Assembly (NCBI RefSeq): GCF_004339245.1
Contig: NZ_SMGG01000003.1
Coordinates: 992,770 to 1,056,769, forward strand
Direction: 5' to 3'
Length of the DNA: 64,000 nt
Origin: Seleniivibrio woodruffii
Lineage (GTDB): Bacteria; Chrysiogenota; Deferribacteres; Deferribacterales; Geovibrionaceae
The notes below the pieces were generated by a model. The model saw nothing but the letters and a program-made list of their open reading frames with translations, did not search any database and was not told where the DNA came from. Positions 16,577 through 26,642 of the stretch are shown here, piece by piece (position 1 is the stretch's first letter; every line of letters starts with the position of its first letter). The position numbers and the translations under genes are program-made.

Positions 16577-18670
16577 TTACGCAATCCAGTCCCGTCCGCT
16601 GTCGTGGGTCAGGTCTATCTCCACCGTGTTATACACGGGTGCGGTTTCCAGAATCCTGCCGTCCCTTTTCAGCCGGAACGTGACGTATATCTTCTCTGTG
16701 CCGTTGGCAAATTTTCTGGGGAGAGCCGCTTCAAACACCGACTCCAGACAGGAGTGCATCCCTCTGTCGTCGTTGTATTCGTTGATGAGCGGGAAGGTGA
16801 AATGCTTCGTTTCCCCCGCCGTTATCTCCACATCAAGCTCGTAGCCGAGATTGGCTATCTCCCTGAAAGTGCCGTCCAGCCTCATGTATATATTCTCTTT
16901 GTCGAATCCGAAATAGAGCATGTGCATAACGTTCGACGAAGCGGTCATTGCCCCTGCGTCGAACTTGAGGTCGAATCTGCCCGCCCCCAGCCACTCGAAG
17001 AAACTGGTCACACGTCCGTCGATGACAGGGGATATTTCCCCCGCCGGAGCTTTGAGAAGCCCTGATTTGTGGCTCTTTTTGATGGGTCTGTTCACTTCCT
17101 GCGGCACTTTTTCGCCCAGCAGTGTGTAAACGTTTGCTATATGCCTGCGGAACAGCTTGTCGAAAACGTCCGACTGGAGGCTGAAATGGTCGTCACCGTA
17201 CCACCAGAACCAGTCCGAACCCTCCGCCGCAAAAAGTTCCTTCTCTATCAGTTCTCTGTTTTCCGCAATATCGGCCTTTGCCGCATATCTGCTGTGGGCT
17301 TCCGCCAGAATCCGCCATGCCTCGTTCTTTTCAGGATGTCCCATCCATGTGGTGAAGTTGGCATATATCCACGATCCAGCCCGTATCCTGTCCAGAGGCT
17401 CTTCCGGAGTGTCGCACTCAGTCGCCTCGGACATTGTGAGCGTCTCAACCCAGTTGCAGGAGGAGAGCCGCATGTAGAGCAGGTCGAAGAACTTTGATGC
17501 ATTGTCGGGATAGTATTCCCATGCGTTCTCGCCGTCCAGAATCACAGGCACTATGGGAGAGAAATCGCACAGGTCATAGATCTCTGCCAGCTTGGTCATA
17601 AAATCGTCCACAGCCTTCCCCGCATCCCACCCGCTGTAGGTGAACCCCACGAGGTCTGAAAGCTCCTTATCACGGAAGAAGATGTTTATGCCGCCGGCGG
17701 GTGTGTGGAAACCGTGCTTTTTATACAGCCTCTGTCTCTGATGTTTGTCACGCAGGTCACGGCCTATGGAAGCCGACAGAACGTCCTCGTCGCTTGCTAT
17801 CCAGCGGATTCCGCAATTGCGGAAAAGTTCCGCCGCTTTATTGGAAATGCTCCCCTCCGCAGGCCACATGCCTTTGGGGGGATTGCCGAAAATATCTCTG
17901 AAATAGTCCACCGCCGACTGAACGTGCACCCTTGCATGTGCGGAGAAGTCCGCATTTATGCTGGGCATTGGCATGTCGGGCAGTGCCTCCTTTGCGCTTC
18001 TGTGATCCAGCAGCAGAGGGAGGATGGGGTGGTAAAAGGGTGTGGCCGAAACTTCGATTCGCCCGCTGTTCTGTAAATCTTTATACAGCGGAAGAATGGA
18101 CTTTATAAAGTCTGCCAGAGCCTCCAGAAGGTTCAGCTTGTCCTTGTGCAGAAAATTCCGCTCCCTGTCCATAAGTTCTTGAATAACAGGGACATTTCTG
18201 CGTGTGAAAATTCCGCACCAGCTTATCAGATACATTATCTGAAGGTCGGTGAGTTCCTGCTCTGAAAAATTAAGCTTTGCCGTTTCAAACAGCGGAGTGT
18301 CCCCTTTGCGGTCGTAAAGCTCACGGTATCGTTTCAGCGGCTTGGCCTGATTTTTATAGTTGGCCATGAAAAGCTGAGGGATAAGCAGGTTCTTTTCGTC
18401 CTGCGTCAGCTCCCGCACATCCTTTTTCATAAGCCTGATAAAGGTGTCGGCAACGTCTGTTGTGGTGTAGTCGGCGAGCTGGACAAGGAGAGAGGGCACA
18501 AGGTTGTATGTGCCCTTCACCTGTCCGTATATTTTGTGGTAAAAAGGAAGCTCGTAGTAATCTTTCAGGGCGTGCAGGTAAACCCAGGGCATGTGGTATT
18601 GCCCGTCAAGGTCGTCCTTGTAGTAGGGCTGATGCATATGCCATAAGAAGCACAGCCTGAGTTTTTTCAT
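16577..18670 (-). CDS. GH57 alpha-amylase/amylopullulanase-type glycosidase
   Basis: A 697-residue GH57 enzyme. The N-terminal LCFLWHMHQPYY motif, catalytic E272 in GMWPAEGSIS and D379 in VPVILDGENAWEYY place it in the amylopullulanase/alpha-amylase branch of GH57, distinct from the two other GH57 enzymes of the operon. The C-terminal 130 residues form a beta-rich domain. No signal peptide is visible, so it should act in the cytoplasm on stored glucan, probably in glycogen breakdown. It is immediately upstream (in the transcript) of the R3 repeat and starts two bases from the NTase-PMM gene. Confidence 0.85.
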   Translation of the reverse strand: MKKLRLCFLWHMHQPYYKDDLDGQYHMPWVYLHALKDYYELPFYHKIYGQVKGTYNLVPSLLVQLADYTTTDVADTFIRLMKKDVRELTQDEKNLLIPQLFMANYKNQAKPLKRYRELYDRKGDTPLFETAKLNFSEQELTDLQIMYLISWCGIFTRRNVPVIQELMDRERNFLHKDKLNLLEALADFIKSILPLYKDLQNSGRIEVSATPFYHPILPLLLDHRSAKEALPDMPMPSINADFSAHARVHVQSAVDYFRDIFGNPPKGMWPAEGSISNKAAELFRNCGIRWIASDEDVLSASIGRDLRDKHQRQRLYKKHGFHTPAGGINIFFRDKELSDLVGFTYSGWDAGKAVDDFMTKLAEIYDLCDFSPIVPVILDGENAWEYYPDNASKFFDLLYMRLSSCNWVETLTMSEATECDTPEEPLDRIRAGSWIYANFTTWMGHPEKNEAWRILAEAHSRYAAKADIAENRELIEKELFAAEGSDWFWWYGDDHFSLQSDVFDKLFRRHIANVYTLLGEKVPQEVNRPIKKSHKSGLLKAPAGEISPVIDGRVTSFFEWLGAGRFDLKFDAGAMTASSNVMHMLYFGFDKENIYMRLDGTFREIANLGYELDVEITAGETKHFTFPLINEYNDDRGMHSCLESVFEAALPRKFANGTEKIYVTFRLKRDGRILETAPVYNTVEIDLTHDSGRDWIA

Positions 18671-18671
18671 G

Positions 18672-21170
18672 CTACTCCTGCTCCTGAAGCCATCCGTTTA
18701 TCATCTCTTTGTACTGTCCGTGGATGCTGTCGTAGTCGGCCTTTGTCGCCGCCTCAACGTACAGGTGTACGTTTGCGGTGAACTGGTCGGGAACCATATG
18801 CACCCATCCCTTGCCCTTGAACATTATCTTGATGCCGTCAAGGAACGATGCCTCTTTCTCCATGGCCTCTTCGCTCATTTTCCGCATCAGATATCCCTTC
18901 ATCTCAAGGGGGCAGTTTATGACTGTGTGGCTGAAGAAATATTCGGGAATGGTCTTCAGCACGTCGCTTATTTTTACATTCTGTCGGGCCATCATCTCCA
19001 GCATCTTAAGTGAGCTGAACATTGCATCCGCATGGATTCCGTTGCGGATGAAGATGAAATTGCGGTTGAGATCCCCCGTGAAATAGAAATTCCGCAGGAA
19101 CTCAGCCTTTAGACCGGAACCCTTGCCCCTTGTTATCTCAACGTTCATCAGCGAATCGTCCAGCACTGTGGGGGCATATGCGGGCAGATAAACCCGTATT
19201 TTGCCCTTAGCGGTGAGGTCGATGAGTTTCAGCATGAACATCAGGGCTCTGTCCTCGGACAGCATGTCGCCCTTGTCGGTGATTATTCCCAGCCTTTCGC
19301 CGTGGGGGAAAACCACGATTCCCAGCTCGGACTCGGTCACTTTTACAATTTTTGAGACCTCTTTAAAACTTATCTCGCTCTGGTGCATGGTTCTGGAGAG
19401 TTTTTTCTCGTCTCTGTATGCGTTCAGCACCACAGCGTCAACACCCGCCTTGTTCAGAAGCTCGGGGAATATCATATCCGTTGTGCCGTTCATCAGATCG
19501 GCCACTATCTTGCTTCTGCGGCTTTTCAGGAGTGTTATGTCGATGTTCTTAAGCACCCCTTCCTTATAAAACTCGTTGACCATCATCTGGTCGTATATTT
19601 CGCCTATGTCGTCCTGCGTTGCCCTGCGGTAGTTCTCACGGAAGAATATCCTTTCAACGTTCTTCTCAGTGTTGCTGTCTATCAGCAATGCGGAATCGTC
19701 ATAGAAAAGTATTTCTGTGTTGGTGGGGTCTGTCTGGCACTGGCGGAAGTAAACACCCGCCACTTCGCCGAACATCGCCAGTTTATGCCTCATTATGGGC
19801 AGAGGGGTCATGCGCAGTTCCGTAACGTTCACTCCTGTGGACAGAAGTCCGCCGAGGAAGCATCGCTTAAGCATTCGTGAGGCTCGGTCGTAGTCTCTGG
19901 AGAGCAGAACCCTTGCGCCCTGCGGAAGCTGGCTTCCCAGTGCCGCACCCAGTTTTGCCGCCATGTCCGGAGAAAGCTCAACGTTGGTTCTGGCTGAAAC
20001 CTTTCCGCCTTCGAAGATGGATTTTTTCCACTTGTCGCCCCAGATAAGGTTACTGCTGACTATGGAGCCGGCTTCTATCTGCTTTTCCGGCCAGACCATC
20101 ACATCCTTTTCAAAAATGACCTGACTGCCCACCTCTGTGTCCTCGGCGATTATGACGCCGTGCTCCGCCTTGACATTTGAGCTGAGCTTCACCCTGTCGC
20201 AGAGGACAGCGTTCTTAATGACGCTGCTCTTGCCCACAAGGCAGTCCTTCCAGAGTATAGAGTCGGTGACCTTCGCCTTCTCCTCGATAACGGAGTTTTT
20301 GCCGATGACAGAGTCGATTATTACAGCCTCTCTGCCGACCACGCAGCCGTCGTCCAGAACCACAAGCCCCTCAAAACGTGCTGTTTCATCTATCACAACG
20401 TTCTCGCCGACATGGATATGGGCGGTCTTCTCCTCACGCAGAGTGCCTGAGAGGGGAAGGTGAACCTGTCCCTCCATTATGTCCAGCAGTGCCGCACGGT
20501 ATGAATCGGGGTTGCCCACGTCACGCCAGTAGCCTTTGGCGTTGAAACCGTAAATGTCTATGCCGCTTGCCATCAGTTTGGGGAAGAGATCTTTTGAGAA
20601 ATCGAAATTCGAATCCTCGGGGATATATTGGAGAATTTCAGGCTCGAAAACGTATATGCCTGTGTTGATGGTGTCGCTGAAAACCTCGCCCCAGCCCGGT
20701 TTTTCAAGGAAACGCAGGATCTTGCTCTCCTTGTCGGTGATAACCACGCCGAACTGCAGCGGGTCGGGTACGGAGGTAAGGGTTATTGTTGCCAGCGAGT
20801 TTTTTACCTCGTGGAAACCGATTATCTCCTGTATTTTGAAATCCGAGATGAGGTCGCCGCTTACGATTATGAACCGCTCATCCAGATATTTCTGAGCTTT
20901 TTTAACAGCTCCCGCCGTGCCGTAATCGTCGTCCGGCAGAACGTAATTTATCTTCACGCCGAAATCGGAACCGTCTTTGAAGTAGTTCTGAATAACTTCC
21001 GGTTTGAAATAGAGAAGAATGACGATATCTACTATGCCCGCCGCCTTCAGAGAGCCTATTATGTATTCCATCATAGGTTTGTTGAAAACAGGGATCATGG
21101 GTTTGGGCACACTTGAAGTGAGCGGCTGGATTCTGGTTCCGAATCCGCCCGCCATAACAACAGCTTTCAT
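18672..21170 (-). CDS. Sugar nucleotidyltransferase - beta helix - phosphomannomutase-like fusion
   Basis: An 832-residue three-part protein. Residues 1-235 are a nucleotidyltransferase (AVVMAGGFGTRIQPLT, KPMIPVFNKPMMEYI), about 240-370 are hexapeptide beta-helix repeats, and about 380-832 are a phosphohexomutase-like region. In the last part the catalytic phosphoserine loop (normally SxHNP-like) is replaced by RQCQTDPTNTEI, so mutase activity is doubtful. The ATG at 21170 with GGAG eight bases upstream is preferred over a GTG at 21179. The likely activity is GDP-mannose or ADP/UDP-glucose synthesis; the setting favours glucan metabolism. Similar fusions are known in archaea and cyanobacteria. 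Confidence 0.82.
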   Translation of the reverse strand: MKAVVMAGGFGTRIQPLTSSVPKPMIPVFNKPMMEYIIGSLKAAGIVDIVILLYFKPEVIQNYFKDGSDFGVKINYVLPDDDYGTAGAVKKAQKYLDERFIIVSGDLISDFKIQEIIGFHEVKNSLATITLTSVPDPLQFGVVITDKESKILRFLEKPGWGEVFSDTINTGIYVFEPEILQYIPEDSNFDFSKDLFPKLMASGIDIYGFNAKGYWRDVGNPDSYRAALLDIMEGQVHLPLSGTLREEKTAHIHVGENVVIDETARFEGLVVLDDGCVVGREAVIIDSVIGKNSVIEEKAKVTDSILWKDCLVGKSSVIKNAVLCDRVKLSSNVKAEHGVIIAEDTEVGSQVIFEKDVMVWPEKQIEAGSIVSSNLIWGDKWKKSIFEGGKVSARTNVELSPDMAAKLGAALGSQLPQGARVLLSRDYDRASRMLKRCFLGGLLSTGVNVTELRMTPLPIMRHKLAMFGEVAGVYFRQCQTDPTNTEILFYDDSALLIDSNTEKNVERIFFRENYRRATQDDIGEIYDQMMVNEFYKEGVLKNIDITLLKSRRSKIVADLMNGTTDMIFPELLNKAGVDAVVLNAYRDEKKLSRTMHQSEISFKEVSKIVKVTESELGIVVFPHGERLGIITDKGDMLSEDRALMFMLKLIDLTAKGKIRVYLPAYAPTVLDDSLMNVEITRGKGSGLKAEFLRNFYFTGDLNRNFIFIRNGIHADAMFSSLKMLEMMARQNVKISDVLKTIPEYFFSHTVINCPLEMKGYLMRKMSEEAMEKEASFLDGIKIMFKGKGWVHMVPDQFTANVHLYVEAATKADYDSIHGQYKEMINGWLQEQE

Positions 21171-21190
21171 AAGAATCACTCCGAAAACAA

Positions 21191-21550
21191 TTAATTTTTA
21201 TTCAGTACCTTGTTGATCTCTTCAATCAGATTGTCAAATTCGAGGGATTTGACCCAGTAACCGTCCGCAAGCCATGTTGAGAAATCATCCTGATATGCGC
21301 TGTAGGCAGTTGCCAGAATTATCTTAACCTTTTTTTCGCCGGAGGAGAGATGCTGGAGAATGTCTATCCCGCTTTCGCCCTTGAGCTTTATATCCAGCAG
21401 AATCAGATCCACCTTGTTTTTTTTCAGCGCATCGTAGCACTCGGCAGAGCCGGATGCCTCTATTACGGTGAAACCTCTGTCCTCAAGTTCGGAACGGTAT
21501 AAGAGCCTGATTTCAGCTTCGTCATCAACAACAAGTATAGTCGTGCCCAT
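21191..21550 (-). CDS. Single-domain response regulator
   Basis: A 119-residue receiver domain with no output domain. The acidic pocket (VVDDE), phospho-acceptor D53 in LLDIKLKG, T81 in ATAYS and K101 in YWVKS are all present. It is the first gene after the predicted promoter at 21580 and precedes the glucan genes on the same strand, with the next start 20 bases on. It may transmit a sensor kinase signal by protein contact; no kinase gene is adjacent. A strong GGAGG lies before the ATG. Confidence 0.9.
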   Translation of the reverse strand: MGTTILVVDDEAEIRLLYRSELEDRGFTVIEASGSAECYDALKKNKVDLILLDIKLKGESGIDILQHLSSGEKKVKIILATAYSAYQDDFSTWLADGYWVKSLEFDNLIEEINKVLNKN

Positions 21551-21579
21551 CTGATTCCTCCGTATTTATTAATTAAATA

Positions 21580-21608
21580 ATGATACCATACGGACATAGA
21601 ATTTGTAA
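21580..21608 (-). promoter_or_regulatory. Predicted promoter of the alpha-glucan operon
   Basis: Reading the minus strand, TTACAA and TATCAT are 17 bases apart, with the response regulator start about 30 bases past the -10 element. No internal terminator is apparent between here and 9077, so this could drive the whole 12-kb run of glucan genes. Confidence 0.6.
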
Positions 21609-21633
21609 TGCGATGTGGTGTAAAATATTCTTA

Positions 21634-22275
21634 TTAAATTTTAAGACTTTCGATGGCCGCTTTATAGTCCGGATTTCCGAACACATAGCTTCCGGCCACC
21701 ACACACTCACAGCCCATTTTCGCAAGTTTTTCAATGTTCTGGCCGTTCACTCCGCCGTCAACCTGAATGACGAAGTCAAGCTTGGCCTCTTTTTTCATCC
21801 GTTTCAGCATCAAAATTTTGCCGTAGGTGTTCTCAATGAACTTCTGTCCGCCGAATCCGGGGTTTACGCTCATCAGAAGCACCATGTCGAGATCGGGCAG
21901 TATCTCCTCTATGGTGGCAAGGCTGGTGGCGGGGTTAAGAGAGACTCCGGCCTTTTTGCCCAGCTCCTTTATGCGGGAGATTGTTCTGTGCAGGTGAACG
22001 CATGCTTCCTGATGAACAGTTATGTAGTCGCAGCCTGCTGCGGCGAAGTCCTCAAGGTATCTGTCGGGCTTCTCTATCATCAGGTGAGCGTCGAACACCT
22101 TCTCCGTGGTCTTGCGTAATGCTTTAATGACAGGCGCACCGAAGGTTATGTTCGGAACAAACATTCCGTCCATCACATCCAGATGTATCCAGTCGGCTCC
22201 TGCCTTGTCTATGGCGGTTATCTCCTCCGCCAGTCTCGAAAAATCTGCGCTGAGTATCGATGGTGCTACAAGCAT
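21634..22275 (-). CDS. rpe: Ribulose-phosphate 3-epimerase
   Basis: A 213-residue TIM-barrel enzyme interconverting ribulose-5-phosphate and xylulose-5-phosphate in the pentose phosphate pathway. Family motifs are all visible: APSILSADF, HLDVMDGMFVPN with the metal-binding His and Asp, DAHLMI, SVNPGFGGQKF, VDGGV and the phosphate-binding AGSYVF. Length is standard. It follows the DUF559 gene after three bases on the same strand. Confidence 0.96.
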   Translation of the reverse strand: MLVAPSILSADFSRLAEEITAIDKAGADWIHLDVMDGMFVPNITFGAPVIKALRKTTEKVFDAHLMIEKPDRYLEDFAAAGCDYITVHQEACVHLHRTISRIKELGKKAGVSLNPATSLATIEEILPDLDMVLLMSVNPGFGGQKFIENTYGKILMLKRMKKEAKLDFVIQVDGGVNGQNIEKLAKMGCECVVAGSYVFGNPDYKAAIESLKI

Positions 22276-22278
22276 ATA

Positions 22279-22638
22279 TTATGTCCTCTTTTTCAGTTCC
22301 TCATATAAGCAAGCCATGACCCCGTCTGTGTTAGTCATGACCTCTGCGTTATTGAATCTTAAAACCTTTATTCCAAGCTCATTGAGCTTTTCATCTCTTT
22401 TCTCATCCGCTTCCGCCGCATCCTTTTCAAAATGCTGTCCGCCGTCGATTTCGACTACTAAGGCGGCTTTGGGACAGTAGAAATCCACTATGAAATTATC
22501 AAGTATCTTTTGTCGGTAGAACTGGACATCCGGAACCTGTTTTCCTTTTATGCGGCACCATATTCTGCGCTCCGCATCAGTCATGTTTTTCCTTAAATCA
22601 CGGGAGAATTTTTTCAGGTTTTTATTGTAATCTTCCAT
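22279..22638 (-). CDS. DUF559 (Vsr/restriction-endonuclease-fold) protein
   Basis: A 119-residue DUF559 protein. The characteristic LRKNMTDAERRIWCRI start, FYRQKILDNFIVDFYCP, and the nuclease-like VVEIDGGQHF motif are present; D and E/Q residues of the PD-(D/E)XK-type core are intact. No DUF559 protein function is firmly established; the fold suggests a DNA nuclease like Vsr. Its start lies 23 bases from a double R1 repeat. Solitary DUF559 genes tend to have patchy distribution, which suggests horizontal transfer. Confidence 0.85.
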   Translation of the reverse strand: MEDYNKNLKKFSRDLRKNMTDAERRIWCRIKGKQVPDVQFYRQKILDNFIVDFYCPKAALVVEIDGGQHFEKDAAEADEKRDEKLNELGIKVLRFNNAEVMTNTDGVMACLYEELKKRT

Positions 22639-22660
22639 AGGTTTAATCCGTTAATAATGT

Positions 22661-22734
22661 AAATCCCCCTTGATCCCCCTTTGTCAAAGGGGGAAAGCTC
22701 CCTCCTTTAGCAAAGGAGGGTTGGGGTGGATTTA
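22661..22734. repeat. Dispersed repeat family R1, double copy
   Basis: Two adjacent hairpins: CCCCCTTTG/CAAAGGGGG, then CCCTCCTTT/AAAGGAGGG followed by TTGGGGTGGATTTA. It separates the divergent DUF559 and mltB genes. Confidence 0.85.
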
Positions 22735-22825
22735 TATTAAAAAATTCTTCCCATTTTAAAACATTCATGCTTTAAGACTGTCTATCCGATTATAAACTAA
22801 AATTATTAAAAGACCAGAAACATCT

Positions 22826-23821
22826 ATGAAAAAATACTTACTATTGCTTTTAACTATAATGATTTTCGGCCGTGCGGAAGCACTTGAAATAAACAAAGAG
22901 CTCCATGAGTTTGCGGACAATATGGAGAGCTGTTACGGCGTGCCCAGAGACAAGGTTCTCTGGTGGATGTACGGCGCAAACATCAGCGAGATAGCTCTGA
23001 ACAGAACCGCTGCGCCCACAGAGGCAAAACCATGGGGTGAATATAGAAAACTGTTCATAACCGACGACCGTGTCCGTGGCGGGCTGGATTTTTATCTGGC
23101 AAACGAGGGAGACCTCGTGAGAGCCGAGCATCAGTTCGGTGTCAGCAGATATGTCATAGCTGCGATAATCGGCGTTGAGACAAACTACGGAAAATATCAG
23201 CTTAAACTGAAAGCCATAGACATGCTGGCCACTCTGGCGTTCAACTCGCCAAACCGCAGACCATTTTTCACAAAAGAGCTTAAATGGCTGCTTATAATTG
23301 CCGACAGAGAGAACGTCGACCCGCATAATTATATGGGTTCCTATGCCGGAGCAATAGGCTATCCCCAGTTCATGCCGTCGAACTTCGATAAGTTCGGAGT
23401 GGATTTTGACGGTGACGGCAAAACCGACCTCGTGCGTTCCATGCCCGATGCCATAGGAAGCGTTGCCAAATATCTTTCAGCCCACGGCTACAGACTGGGC
23501 GAACAGACTGCCGTTCAGTCGGACGTTTCGGGCGATGCATGGCAGCAGTTCGACACCCGTTCCATGCGCCCCGTTAAGAAGCTGAAAGAGCTAACCGCAA
23601 ACGGAATAACCCCCAGAACCCCCGCAAACCCCGAGCAAAAGGCCATCCTTTACACTCTGGACGGGACTGACGGGAAGGAATACTGGATACTCTACAATAA
23701 CTTATACGCTATTTCCCGCTACAACCCCAGAATCAACTATGCCATGGCGGTCTTCTCTCTCTCCGAAGAGATAAAAACTGCCGTCAGAGGCGCATTTGAA
23801 GAGGGAGTTTACGCCGAATAA
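22826..23821 (+). CDS. mltB: Lytic murein transglycosylase B-like protein
   Basis: A 331-residue periplasmic enzyme that cleaves peptidoglycan to 1,6-anhydro-muropeptides. Residues 1-19 form a signal peptide (lysines, then LLLLLTIMIFG, AEA cleavage site). No lipobox cysteine is seen, so it is soluble rather than a lipoprotein. The SltB/MltB domain carries the catalytic Glu in AIIGVETNYGKY, with SYAGAIGYPQFMPSNF and the DFDGDGKTDL calcium-binding-like loop. The gene stands just before argB on the same strand but with its own gap upstream. Confidence 0.93.
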   Translation: MKKYLLLLLTIMIFGRAEALEINKELHEFADNMESCYGVPRDKVLWWMYGANISEIALNRTAAPTEAKPWGEYRKLFITDDRVRGGLDFYLANEGDLVRAEHQFGVSRYVIAAIIGVETNYGKYQLKLKAIDMLATLAFNSPNRRPFFTKELKWLLIIADRENVDPHNYMGSYAGAIGYPQFMPSNFDKFGVDFDGDGKTDLVRSMPDAIGSVAKYLSAHGYRLGEQTAVQSDVSGDAWQQFDTRSMRPVKKLKELTANGITPRTPANPEQKAILYTLDGTDGKEYWILYNNLYAISRYNPRINYAMAVFSLSEEIKTAVRGAFEEGVYAE

Positions 23822-25377
<1,556 letters not shown>

Positions 25378-25706
25378 GAATTCAAAAAGTCAAGGAAAAG
25401 TGTCAAATTTTCTTTGTGTTGATTATTTAGTTCTTCCCTTTTTTTTATAACTTCGTTACAATGCAACTCAGGCGTGCTTTACATTTAGACAGAGCGCATT
25501 AAACCTGCGCTGATCGATTACGGCAGCCCCCGCAGGAGACCGGAGTATGGAACAAAAAACCATTACCGTCAGAACGGCTCAATTGACAAACTGCGGATGC
25601 CTGCTGTTCAAAATCCAAAATTATTCAACTACATTTTGCCCGGACAAGTCAAAAAGAGTGTCATCCGGCACTACAAACAATTTACCTTTTATTACTCGGA
25701 GCTGTT
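25378..25706. other. 329-base leader region of the sigma factor gene
   Basis: The gap holds a T-rich tract at 25436-25446, a possible TACAAT -10 element at 25457, and a 57-codon open frame from the ATG at 25547 that overlaps the sigma gene start by 14 bases. GGAG lies close to that ATG. The frame has less GC-rich third positions than the neighbouring genes, so it is doubtful. No classic riboswitch was recognised. Confidence 0.35.
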
Positions 25707-26642
25707 ATGAACGAAGGTGAAATTCTCGAGGATAAACTCGAGGAAGAGTTTGATGAAAAACTCGAAGAATGTGAGGTGGAGATAGACGTCAAGGTCGACT
25801 ATTCATCCGATGACCTTGAAGTATTCAAAATCTATCTCAACGAGATATCAAAATACCCCGTGCTCTCAAGAGACGAGGAAGTTGAGCTGTCTCAGGGGAT
25901 TGAAAAAGGCTGTCCCCAGAGCAAAGAAACAATGATAAAGTGCAACCTGCGTCTGGTTGTGTCCATCGCCAAAAAATATATCAACAGAGGCATGAACCTT
26001 GTTGATCTTGTGGAAGAGGGCAACATAGGCCTTCTGAAGGCTGTTGAGAAGTTTGACTACACAAAGGGCTTCAAATTCAGCACCTATGCCACATGGTGGA
26101 TTCGTCAGGCCATTGAGCGTGCCATAATAAACCAGTGTCGCATGGTGCGTATCCCCGTGCACATGTCCGAGAACATCAGCAAGGTGATGCGTGCCCAGAC
26201 AGACCTCCAGCAGCAGCTGGGGCGTGAACCCACGATCCACGAGCTTTCAACCGCCTGCAAGATGCCCCTTTCGACTCTGAAAAAAGTGTTCGATGCCATC
26301 AAACAGGATACCTCACTGGATATGCCCGTCGGAAGTGACGAAAGCAGCACTCTGCACGAATTTATCACCGACGACGAAAAATACTGCGATCCCTACATGC
26401 GCATTGAGAACTCCAGCAAGAAGGACATCATTTTCAAATGGCTGACCTTCCTGTCGGAGAACGAAAAGGTCATAATCATCCGCCGCTACGGACTGGGCGG
26501 AAACGACCCCGAAACCCTTGAGGCCATCGGCAACGATCTGGGCATTACAAGGGAGCGTGTGCGCCAGATAGAGAAGCGGGTTCTCAGCAAAATGAGAAAC
26601 CTTCTGGCTACCAAAAAAATATCGCTGGAGGAGCTGATTTGA
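25707..26642 (+). CDS. rpoS: RpoS-like group 2 sigma-70 factor
   Basis: A 311-residue sigma factor. After an acidic N-terminal tail (residues 1-35) come region 1.2/2 ([70 protein letters not shown]), region 3, and region 4 with the helix-turn-helix [28 protein letters not shown]. It lacks the long region 1.1 and non-conserved insert of RpoD, and it is longer than RpoH, so a group 2 factor is most likely. The position behind pcm supports RpoS. Regulation may involve the long leader. Confidence 0.8.
   Translation: MNEGEILEDKLEEEFDEKLEECEVEIDVKVDYSSDDLEVFKIYLNEISKYPVLSRDEEVELSQGIEKGCPQSKETMIKCNLRLVVSIAKKYINRGMNLVDLVEEGNIGLLKAVEKFDYTKGFKFSTYATWWIRQAIERAIINQCRMVRIPVHMSENISKVMRAQTDLQQQLGREPTIHELSTACKMPLSTLKKVFDAIKQDTSLDMPVGSDESSTLHEFITDDEKYCDPYMRIENSSKKDIIFKWLTFLSENEKVIIIRRYGLGGNDPETLEAIGNDLGITRERVRQIEKRVLSKMRNLLATKKISLEELI

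Noticed and set aside
25378-25546. Riboswitch in the leader of the sigma factor gene
   Set aside because: No conserved core of a known riboswitch could be recognised, and pairing by eye was not convincing.
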